Shown here in pieces: positions 32,518 through 39,410 of a stretch of DNA of 64,000 bases. This stretch comes from CAZPNX01 sp964518765 (GTDB taxonomy: Bacteria > Edwardsbacteria > AC1 > EtOH8). The position numbers and the translations under genes are program-made. Position 1 is the first letter of the stretch. Every line of letters starts with the position of its first letter. The notes below the pieces were generated by a model. That model saw nothing but the letters and a program-made list of their open reading frames with translations, made no database searches and had not been told where the DNA came from. Location of the stretch: assembly GCA_964518765.1 (NCBI GenBank), contig CAZFJC010000006.1:51907-115906 (forward strand), written 5' to 3'.

Positions 32518-33054
32518 ATGATTATGAAGGTCAAAACGGCCATGCCCAAGGCCCTGAGGGCGGCCTTGAAGCTGGAGCACAAGGGCAGCGCCTTCTACCT
32601 ACGGATGTCACGTAGGACGGACAACGCCCTGGCCAAGAGCCTGTTCGACCAGCTGGCTATGCAAGAGGTGGAGCACATCGGTCGTATCAACGAGATCCAC
32701 GCGGCCATCAGCCGGGGCCAGCCCTGGCCGGCGCCGCAGAAGAAGAAGATTGGATTTCTGGAAGCCGAGATCCGCAAGCTGTTCACCAAACTAGGGAGAG
32801 AAGGCAGCCGCCCCAAGCTGGACAACGTGGCCGGCATGAAGATCGCCATGGATATGGAGTGGTACAGCTACCGCATGTACGACAAGCTGGCCCGGGAGGC
32901 CGAGGAGGGCCCGGAGAGGGAGTTCTTCAGACAGATCTCGCGCGAGGAGGCCAAGCACCACGAGGCCCTGTCCAACGTCTACGCCTATCTTACCGACAAC
33001 GGCGACTGGCTGGAGCGTTCCGAGAGCCAGACCTGGAACTGGATGAACTCCTAG
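32518..33054 (+). CDS. ferritin-like/rubrerythrin-type diiron protein
   Basis: A 178-residue helical protein. Four helices carry the diiron pattern: LEHKGSAFYLRM, QEVEHIGRINEIH, MEWYSYRMYDKLAREAEEG and EEAKHHEALSNV, with Glu and His at the expected spacings. It belongs to COG1633-like rubrerythrins, which lack the C-terminal rubredoxin domain here. Likely function is peroxide or oxygen handling in an anaerobe, with the substrate inferred. It ends convergent to the truncated acyltransferase with a 4-bp overlap. Confidence 0.85.
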   Translation: MIMKVKTAMPKALRAALKLEHKGSAFYLRMSRRTDNALAKSLFDQLAMQEVEHIGRINEIHAAISRGQPWPAPQKKKIGFLEAEIRKLFTKLGREGSRPKLDNVAGMKIAMDMEWYSYRMYDKLAREAEEGPEREFFRQISREEAKHHEALSNVYAYLTDNGDWLERSESQTWNWMNS

Positions 33055-33602
33055 GTGGCCCGCCTCTTTGAAAATCGCTTGGGCAGCAGCCGAGGCTTGA
33101 TCTCCTGCCAGCGGTCGATGGCCAGGGCCAGCAGGACCATCAGCCCGGTGAGGACGGCGACGCCGATCAGCGACGGCCACGGCCCCAGGCGCCCCTTCAG
33201 CGGTTGCATCCAGACGCCGTAGATCAGGCTGAGGTGGACCCAATAGATCGGCAGGGAGTGGCGCCCCAGCAGGCGGACCAGGGAGAAGCACTTCCGCCTG
33301 AAAGGCAAGCAGATCAGGTAGGCTCCGGCCAGCGACAGCAGCTGGATGCCGACGCGTATCAGCAGATATTCCCCACTGTTGTGCCAGAATAGCCAACCTT
33401 GGGGATGGGCCAGGTGCTGGGACGCGAGACGGCCGGCGAAGATAAGAAAGGCGGCGGCCAATCCCAAGGCCAGGTAAAGGTAATGATGTCGCAGGTCCTG
33501 GCGGGAGCGGTGCCAGGCGATGACCGATCCGGCCGCGGCCCCGGCCAGGGAGAAACCGAGCCGGGGGGAGATCGGGAAAACGCCGGAGGCCGGCCTGCCC
33601 AC
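33051..33602 (-). pseudogene. C-terminal half of a DUF1624 (HGSNAT-type) membrane acyltransferase
   Basis: The frame gives 183 residues with about five membrane segments. FPISPRLGFSLAGAAAG and LLGRHSLPIYWVHLSLIYGVW match the middle and end of DUF1624/heparan-alpha-glucosaminide acetyltransferase-like proteins, which are normally about twice as long. The N-terminal half, including the expected catalytic region, is missing. Immediately upstream in the same frame is a TAG and then a copied fragment of the DGQHR gene, so the break looks like a rearrangement. It may still be transcribed from the promoter at 33681-33710. Confidence 0.65.
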
Positions 33603-33611
33603 CAGCTAGTC

Positions 33612-33658
33612 GCGCAGGGGTGAGTCTCCTTCTCCGTAGAGCATCTTGACCAGGGCGG
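33612..33658 (-). repeat. 47-bp exact inverted copy of an internal DGQHR-gene segment
   Basis: The reverse complement of this segment is identical over 47 bp to 36593-36639 inside the DGQHR gene, and differs immediately outside on both sides. In the minus-strand frame it encodes the same peptide (ALVKMLYGEGDSPLR) and then a TAG. The partner copy is intact coding sequence. Confidence 0.95.
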
Positions 33659-33680
33659 TGGCGGGGATCGCCCAAGGCGG

Positions 33681-33710
33681 ATTATAACCCGGTTTCGGGA
33701 TGGCTGTCAA
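33681..33710 (-). promoter_or_regulatory. perfect-consensus sigma70 promoter on the minus strand
   Basis: On the minus strand: TTGACA, an 18-bp spacer and TATAAT. Transcription would start near 33674, run through the 47-bp DGQHR copy and into the truncated acyltransferase. Both boxes are exact consensus. Confidence 0.85.
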
Positions 33711-33753
33711 AAGAAATCTAATCAAGCTCGAGATCTAAAAATCGGGGAGGGAT

Positions 33754-34209
33754 ATGCGGGAGCTGGCGGTGGAAAGAAAAACGGTCGAGGTGGCCATACG
33801 CCTCCTCGGCCAGGAGGTGGTGCGGGGACACCTTTTCCTGGCGCTGTTGGCCAAGAACCACGCTGGGGGGGAGACGGTGTTGGACCTGATGAACGAGCCG
33901 GAGCCGTTCTTCGTGCTAAAGGTAGAGGGCCAGCCGCCGGTGCGGATGGTCAACAAGGAGCGGATCGTCGAGGTGGAGGTTTTAGGCCAGCCCGAGGAGG
34001 ATCAGGCCCTGGGCAAGGAGGAGGAGATGTGCCTGGTGTTCCAGGACGGGTTCGGCCTGTCGGGGACGGCCCGGGTGGACCTGCCGCCCACCAAGTCGCG
34101 GTTGATAGATTTCCTCAACAATTCGGAACGGTTCTTCGAGCTCAGGGACGGCGGTTCTCTGCACATAGTCAACCGGAAACACATCAGCCACGTAAAGCCA
34201 GGGAGATAG
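33754..34209 (+). CDS. uncharacterised protein with an internal duplication, upstream of PilT
   Basis: A 151-residue protein made of two similar units: one ends VLDLMNEPEPFFVLKV ... VRMVNKERIVEVEV, the other RLIDFLNNSERFFELR ... LHIVNRKHISHVK. Each has a D-FLN-x-FF core followed by an VN(K/R)xxI strand. No membrane segment or signal. It ends 3 bp before the PilT-type ATPase, so the two are cotranscribed and it may be a regulator of the pilus machinery. Function unknown. Confidence 0.75.
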   Translation: MRELAVERKTVEVAIRLLGQEVVRGHLFLALLAKNHAGGETVLDLMNEPEPFFVLKVEGQPPVRMVNKERIVEVEVLGQPEEDQALGKEEEMCLVFQDGFGLSGTARVDLPPTKSRLIDFLNNSERFFELRDGGSLHIVNRKHISHVKPGR

Positions 34210-34212
34210 CCG

Positions 34213-35766
34213 ATGGCCAGCCTCGACAGTTTTTTCAAGGCGATGATCGACTACCAGGCGACCGAGTTCGTCATCCAGAACGACCAGGAACCTCAGTTCG
34301 AGATAGGCGGGGTCAGGCAGAACGTCTCCAAGCAAAAGTTCTCCCGACAGGAAGTGATGGCCTACCTGAGCGAGATCATGCCCGACCAGGCCCGGGAAAG
34401 GCTGATGGCCGAGCCCTCGGTCAACTTCGCCTACAGCCCGGCCGGCATAGGCAGCTTCACCGGGACCGTCAGCATGGAGGGCGCCGGGATAAGGGCGGTG
34501 TTCACCCCTGGGGGATCGTCGGAGGCGACCCCGACGGCGGCGCCCCAAACTACTTCCCGAGCGGAGCCGAGGAAAGCGGATCCCCCGGTCCAGGCGGCCC
34601 CCACGCCTTCCCCGGCTGGGCTGGGGTTTGGTCAATCCGGTGGGCAGGCCCGCTTCACCGCCCAGTACCGGGAGGCGGAGATAGACAGGCTCCTTAAGCT
34701 CCTGGTGCAGAAAAAGGGATCCGACCTGCACCTGTCGTCGGGCGAACATCCGGTGTTCCGCATCGACGGGGACATCCGCAAACAGACGGACTTTCCGGTA
34801 ACCCAGCCCAGCGACGCCGAGAGGCTGCTGCTGGAGATCATGCCGGAACGCCACCGCAAGGAGTTCGAGGCCGATTACGACACCGACCTCGCCTACGAGA
34901 TCCCCGGGGTGGCCCGGTTCCGGGTGAACATCTTCCTAGACCGTCACGGCATGGGTGGAGTTTTCCGGGTGATTCCATCCAAGACCATCACCGTCGAAGA
35001 CCTCAACCTTTCCCAGGCCATCCAGAACCTATGCTACCTGAATAAGGGGCTGGTGCTGGTGACCGGTCCGACCGGCTCGGGAAAATCCACCACCCTCTGC
35101 GCCCTGGTGGACCTGATCAACCGCACCCGCGAGTGTCACATCATCACCCTGGAGGACCCCATCGAGTTCGTCCACGAGAACAAGAAGAGCCTGATAAACC
35201 AGCGGGAGGTAGGGGCCCACACCATGAGCTTCAAGAACGCGCTGCGGGCCGCGCTGCGCGAGGACCCCAACGTGGTGCTGGTGGGCGAGATGCGCGACCT
35301 GGAGACCATCTCCATCGCCATCGAGACCGCCGAGACCGGCCACCTGGTCTTCGGCACCCTGCACACCTCGACCGCCGCCTCCACCGTGGACCGGGTGATC
35401 GAACAGTTCCCCCCTGACCGACAGGAGCAGATCAGGATCATGCTTTCCGAGTCCCTCAAGGGAGTGGTCTCCCAGACGCTGTGCAAGAAGATCGGGGGCG
35501 GCCGGGTGGCGGCCCTGGAGGTGATGCTGGGCATACCGGCGGTGGCCAACCTCATTCGGGAGTCCAAGACCTTCCAGCTGCCCTCCATCATCCAAACCAA
35601 CCGCAAGATGGGGATGGTGCTGCTCAACGATTCTTTGATGGAGCTGGTCAACAAGAAGATGGTGGAGCCCAAGGAGGCCTACATTAAGTCGATGGACAAG
35701 CTGGATATGGCCAACCAGCTGAAGCGCGACGGGCACAGCACCGCCTTTCTGGATGAGGTCAAGTAG
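34213..35766 (+). CDS. pilT: PilT-type pilus retraction ATPase with a duplicated N-terminal domain
   Basis: A 517-residue protein. Residues 155-517 form a full PilT: N-terminal domain (KKGSDLHLSSGEHPVFRIDG), Walker A GPTGSGKSTT near residue 284, Asp box ITLEDPIEFVH, Walker B LVGEMRD, His box GHLVFGTLHTS and an IRE-containing NLIRESKTFQL. Residues 1-95 are a degenerate second copy of the PilT N-terminal domain (FVIQNDQEPQFEIGGVRQN), joined by a Pro/Ala/Thr linker. PilT powers twitching motility; the extra domain is unusual. Other pilus genes are not in this window. Confidence 0.9.
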   Translation: MASLDSFFKAMIDYQATEFVIQNDQEPQFEIGGVRQNVSKQKFSRQEVMAYLSEIMPDQARERLMAEPSVNFAYSPAGIGSFTGTVSMEGAGIRAVFTPGGSSEATPTAAPQTTSRAEPRKADPPVQAAPTPSPAGLGFGQSGGQARFTAQYREAEIDRLLKLLVQKKGSDLHLSSGEHPVFRIDGDIRKQTDFPVTQPSDAERLLLEIMPERHRKEFEADYDTDLAYEIPGVARFRVNIFLDRHGMGGVFRVIPSKTITVEDLNLSQAIQNLCYLNKGLVLVTGPTGSGKSTTLCALVDLINRTRECHIITLEDPIEFVHENKKSLINQREVGAHTMSFKNALRAALREDPNVVLVGEMRDLETISIAIETAETGHLVFGTLHTSTAASTVDRVIEQFPPDRQEQIRIMLSESLKGVVSQTLCKKIGGGRVAALEVMLGIPAVANLIRESKTFQLPSIIQTNRKMGMVLLNDSLMELVNKKMVEPKEAYIKSMDKLDMANQLKRDGHSTAFLDEVK

Positions 35767-35805
35767 GCAGGAATGGGGATCGGGCGGCAGTGTCGCCAGG
35801 CAGAT

Positions 35806-35829
35806 AGCCGCCCGGAAGGGCGGCTTTTC
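35806..35829 (+). terminator. Rho-independent terminator after pilT
   Basis: Stem AGCCGCCC / GGGCGGCT with loop GGAA, followed by TTT. It is 40 bp after the stop codon. Confidence 0.85.
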
Positions 35830-35866
35830 TGTCGGCGGAGGCTGGTATAATTACGTTATCCTGGGT

Positions 35867-35948
35867 CAGGCATGGTGCCGGTCAGTTTGAAGGGTGAAGG
35901 CTGCCATGCTTCAGCCAGCCGGACGAGGGGCCATCTCAGCATGACAGG
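35867..35948 (+). repeat. degenerate dispersed repeat, CAGTTTGAAGGGTGAAGG ... CTCAGCATGACAG
   Basis: Shares CAGTTTGAAGGGTGA with the units at 21012 and 25348 and ends CATCTCAGCATGACAG. It lies between the pilT terminator and the DGQHR gene. No gene seen. Confidence 0.5.
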
Positions 35949-35988
35949 GTGTTAATAGCCAGAATCGACAAAAGAAAAGGAGAATGCC

Positions 35989-37131
35989 ATGCTTGCCTTT
36001 CGCATGCGCCAAAAGGAGGCCGAGTTCTACTTCGTCAGCTACCCGGCCCAGGACCTGATCGCCAAGGTGCGGTTCATGTCGCGATTCTACGGAGAACGCG
36101 GCCAGGCGGTGGGGGGGGAGAAGGTAGAGGGGTTGGAGGGGGCCGAGGAGTTCTTCGGGATGATCGAGCGCTCCTCCGGTGCCTTCCAGCGGGAGATGAA
36201 CCGGCGAAAGGTACGCCAGATCCGCGACTTCTACCGGATGGAGATCCAACAGCCGGTAATACCGGGCGCGGTGCTGCTCTATACCCCGGAGGAGCTCTCC
36301 TTCTCGCCTTTCAAGGGGTATGAGCGCACCGGGGAGCTGGAGGAGCCCGGGGAGAGGTTCCTGGTGATCGACGGGCAGCACCGGCTGGCCGGCCTCCACT
36401 TCTACCTGAGCGAGAAGGACGCCGACCCCAAGATCGATGTTCCCTGCGTCATCTTCGACGGCAAGGCGGCCGAGTTCGCCTCGGAGATGTTCGTCATCAT
36501 CAACTCCACCCACACCAAGATCAACAAGTCGCATCTGGTGGATCTTTACGAGAAGATAACCTGGAACGCCGACCCGGACAAGAAGTACGCCGCCGCCCTG
36601 GTCAAGATGCTCTACGGAGAAGGAGACTCACCCCTGCGCTACCACATCAACATGCTGGGGGGACGCTCCGGCCAGGAGATGTGGATAAACCAGGCCCAGC
36701 TCTTCGGCGAGGTGCACCGGCTGACGGCACGGCGCGAGGTCCAGCCTCTGATCCAGGACGGTCGGGGCCGAAGCCGGGAGGCCGGCTACCGCTTCCTGCG
36801 GGATTTTCTCAAGGCGGCCAAGGCGGCCTTCGGCGAGACCTGGGGCGACAACAAGAGGTACATGGTCACCCGCGATGTGACCCTGAAGGCGTTGGTGCGG
36901 CTGGCCGGCGATGCGGCCGCCTCCTGGGCCAGCGAGCTGGCGGCCGCCGATGACCCGGCCGCTTTGCTGGAGAGCAAACTGGCGCCGCTTTCGGGGATGG
37001 CCCGCGATTTCCGGCGGGAGGACTTCTACGAGCGCTTCGCCGCCAAGAGCCAGGTGGAGCGGGTGGAGACCATCCGCCAGAGGCTTTGCCGGCAGCTGGG
37101 GATAGGGGGAAAGGGGGGGAACAGCAAATAG
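35989..37131 (+). CDS. DGQHR-domain (DndB-like) protein
   Basis: A 380-residue protein with the DGQHR signature in FLVIDGQHRLAGLHFYL near residue 127, followed by VPCVIFDGK and EMFVIINSTHTKINKSHL, the ParB-like DGQHR/DndB layout. DndB regulates DNA phosphorothioation; other DGQHR proteins occur in defence islands with unknown roles. No dnd genes are visible here. The start follows AAAGGAGAATGCC. An internal 47-bp segment (36593-36639) is repeated at 33612. It opens the defence-like island. Confidence 0.85.
   Translation: MLAFRMRQKEAEFYFVSYPAQDLIAKVRFMSRFYGERGQAVGGEKVEGLEGAEEFFGMIERSSGAFQREMNRRKVRQIRDFYRMEIQQPVIPGAVLLYTPEELSFSPFKGYERTGELEEPGERFLVIDGQHRLAGLHFYLSEKDADPKIDVPCVIFDGKAAEFASEMFVIINSTHTKINKSHLVDLYEKITWNADPDKKYAAALVKMLYGEGDSPLRYHINMLGGRSGQEMWINQAQLFGEVHRLTARREVQPLIQDGRGRSREAGYRFLRDFLKAAKAAFGETWGDNKRYMVTRDVTLKALVRLAGDAAASWASELAAADDPAALLESKLAPLSGMARDFRREDFYERFAAKSQVERVETIRQRLCRQLGIGGKGGNSK
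36593..36639 (+). repeat. 47-bp segment duplicated in inverted orientation at 33612-33658
   Basis: In-frame coding sequence of the DGQHR gene (residues about 202-217). It is the intact partner of the inverted copy. Confidence 0.95.
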
Positions 37132-37170
37132 GGAGCAGAGTTTTTTTGGCGCTATATAACGCGGTAAAAC

Positions 37171-37199
37171 TTGACATCCGAACCCGTTAGTGATATCTT
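37171..37199 (+). promoter_or_regulatory. promoter for the NYN gene
   Basis: TTGACA, a 17-bp spacer and TATCTT. A further TATAAT lies at 37229-37234 but has no well-spaced -35 box, so a second weaker start there is possible. Confidence 0.6.
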
Positions 37200-37273
37200 A
37201 ACACCAGGTTTACAAAGTAAAAGGTCGGTATAATGTGAAAAAGAAATGACAAGACATTGAAATCGCAATAAGA

Positions 37274-37747
37274 ATGAACAACTACGCCTTCATCGACAGC
37301 CAAAACCTTAATCTGGCGATAAGGGCCCAGGGATGGAAGCTGGATTACAGGCGTTTCAGGGTGTATCTAAAGGACAAGTACCATGTCGTCAAGGCGTTCC
37401 TTTTCATTGGATACCTGCCCACCAACCAGGACCTGTACACCTCCCTGCAGAACAGCGGATACATCCTGGTATTCAAGCCCACTTTGACTCTGCCTGACGG
37501 CAAGGTTAAGGGCAATGTAGACGCGGAGCTGGTGCTTCAGGCGATGGTCGAAATGCCGAATTACGACAAGGCGGTAGTCGTCACCGGGGACGGGGATTTT
37601 CACTGCCTGATCAAGTATTTAAAAAGGCACGATAAGCTTGAAAAGCTTCTCGTGCCCGATGAAAGGAGATATTCCTCCCTGCTAAGGGAGTTTTTGCCCG
37701 ATATAAACTTTATGAACGGGCTGCTGGCAAAGCTGGAGTACAGATAA
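37274..37747 (+). CDS. NYN-domain (LabA/DUF88-like) protein, putative RNase
   Basis: A 157-residue single-domain protein of the PIN-like NYN family. Acidic active-site candidates are Asp in YAFIDSQNLN, Asp in GNVDAELVLQAM and the pair in VVTGDGDFHCLIKYL; these are the usual three NYN acidic positions. NYN proteins are nucleases acting on RNA. It lies between the DGQHR protein and a type III restriction system, and has its own promoter. A role in defence or toxin activity is inferred. Confidence 0.85.
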   Translation: MNNYAFIDSQNLNLAIRAQGWKLDYRRFRVYLKDKYHVVKAFLFIGYLPTNQDLYTSLQNSGYILVFKPTLTLPDGKVKGNVDAELVLQAMVEMPNYDKAVVVTGDGDFHCLIKYLKRHDKLEKLLVPDERRYSSLLREFLPDINFMNGLLAKLEYR

Positions 37748-37833
37748 ACAAAAAGAGGGCATTATCCTTCGGACGAACCTTAGGCGTAGCCCTCCATCGT
37801 GATTCATGAGTATTATAACTATAAGCCGGCGCT

Positions 37834-37861
37834 TTGTCAAGGGGAAACTGGGCTTTAAAAT
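37834..37861 (+). promoter_or_regulatory. possible promoter for the mod-res operon
   Basis: TTGTCA, a 16-bp spacer and TAAAAT about 37 bp before the methyltransferase ATG. The -10 matches those seen before tRNA-Lys and birA. Confidence 0.45.
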
Positions 37862-37897
37862 TATTTCATTGTAAACTATTCATAATCAGGCACATAA

Positions 37898-39409
37898 ATG
37901 CCCTACCTCCACTGGCAGACACGCGAAGAAGACCTGCGCCGCTCCGGCAAGGCGCCGTACCGGCTCCTGGATTACGTGCCCGAGCTTTCCGCCGGAGACC
38001 AAAGCCAGGAGAACATGATCATCCAGGGCGACAACCTTGAGGCACTCAAGGCGCTACTGCCGGTTTACGGTGGCAGAGTAAAATGCATATACATAGACCC
38101 GCCCTATAATACCGGCAGCGCATTTGAGCACTATGACGACAACATGGAGCATACCTTGTGGCTTTCGATGATGTACCCGAGGTTGGAGCTGTTGCATGAG
38201 CTACTAGATGAAAAGGGCAGTATTTGGGTTTCTATTGATGATAACGAATGTCATTACTTAAAAACGATCATGGATGAGGTCTTTGGGCGGAATAATTTTA
38301 TAACAACAATTGTTTGGCAAAAAATACATAGCATAAAGAACGACGCCAAGATAATATCTGTAAACCACGACTTCATATTAGTATATGCAAAAGATATATC
38401 TCGGGTAAAGTTTAATTTATTAACTAGAACAGAAGGAATGAACAGTAGATATAAAAATCCCGATAATGATCCAAGAGGTCCTTGGCAATCAGGTGATTTA
38501 GTTGCGAATGAGCCTAGAAAAGATGGCAATTATGATGTTTTAGGTCCCACAGGTAAAATATTCAGAGTACCAGAAGGAAAACATTGGGTTTATTCAAAAG
38601 AAAAATTGATGAAAATGATAGAGGAAAATCGTGTTTGGTTCGGAAAGAACGGAGCAGCATTTCCGAGAAAAAAACGTTTTTTAACCGAAGTTCAGCAAGG
38701 CAGGACCCCTGATACATGGTGGATTAGTGATGAAGTGGGACACAACCAAGAAGGGAAAAGAGAAGTAAAGGTATTTGACCCTAATGATACATTTGCAACG
38801 CCTAAACCGGAAAGACTATTAAAAAGGGTAATAGAATTATCTACAAAAGAAGACGATCTTGTATTAGATTCGTTTCTTGGATCAGGCACTTCTTCAGCTG
38901 TTGCCCAAAAGATGGGACGCAAATATATCGGAATAGAGCTTGAAGAACACGCTGTGACACATTGTGTCCCCCGATTGAAAAAGGTTATCGAAGGCGAACA
39001 GGGGGGCATTTCCATGGAAGTAAACTGGAAAGGCGGCGGCGGTTTCCGTTTTTTCCGTCTTGGCGAGCCTATATTCGACGAAATGGGTAAAATCAATCCT
39101 AAGGTGAGATTCAACCATCTGGCCTCGCATGTTTGGTTCTGCGAGACCGCTACGCCCTTGGTCCAAAAGAAAAGATCGCCTTTCCTGGGCGTTCACAAGG
39201 GCACCGGGTATTACCTGCTTTTCAACGGCATTCTGGGTGACAAAACACCGGATGGCGGCAACGTGCTCACCGGCCGGGTACTCAGGCAGCTGCCGCACCA
39301 CAAGGGGCCCAAGGTGATATACGGCGAGATAACGACCCTGGGCAAGGCCAGGCTTCACCGCGAGAACGTCGTATTCAAGCAGATACCCTACGAGATAAAG
39401 GCGCGCTGA
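37898..39409 (+). CDS. type III restriction-modification DNA methyltransferase (Mod)
   Basis: A 503-residue beta-class adenine methyltransferase: DPPYNTGS at about residue 66, and the SAM-binding FLGSGTSSAVAQKMGRKYIGIE at about residue 325, in the order typical of type III Mod. The target-recognition region lies between them (about residues 115-300). The coding DNA for this middle part, about 38190-38960, is strongly AT-rich while both ends are GC-rich, suggesting a swapped recognition module. The stop is one base before the Res ATG. Recognition sequence unknown. Confidence 0.93.
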   Translation: MPYLHWQTREEDLRRSGKAPYRLLDYVPELSAGDQSQENMIIQGDNLEALKALLPVYGGRVKCIYIDPPYNTGSAFEHYDDNMEHTLWLSMMYPRLELLHELLDEKGSIWVSIDDNECHYLKTIMDEVFGRNNFITTIVWQKIHSIKNDAKIISVNHDFILVYAKDISRVKFNLLTRTEGMNSRYKNPDNDPRGPWQSGDLVANEPRKDGNYDVLGPTGKIFRVPEGKHWVYSKEKLMKMIEENRVWFGKNGAAFPRKKRFLTEVQQGRTPDTWWISDEVGHNQEGKREVKVFDPNDTFATPKPERLLKRVIELSTKEDDLVLDSFLGSGTSSAVAQKMGRKYIGIELEEHAVTHCVPRLKKVIEGEQGGISMEVNWKGGGGFRFFRLGEPIFDEMGKINPKVRFNHLASHVWFCETATPLVQKKRSPFLGVHKGTGYYLLFNGILGDKTPDGGNVLTGRVLRQLPHHKGPKVIYGEITTLGKARLHRENVVFKQIPYEIKAR

Positions 39410-39410
39410 T

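Noticed and set aside
35846..35851. TATAAT before the DGQHR gene as a promoter
   Set aside because: No acceptable -35 box at 16-18 bp; not enough to call a promoter.
35989..37131. A dnd phosphorothioation system
   Set aside because: Only the DndB-like DGQHR protein is present; no DndA, C, D or E genes flank it.
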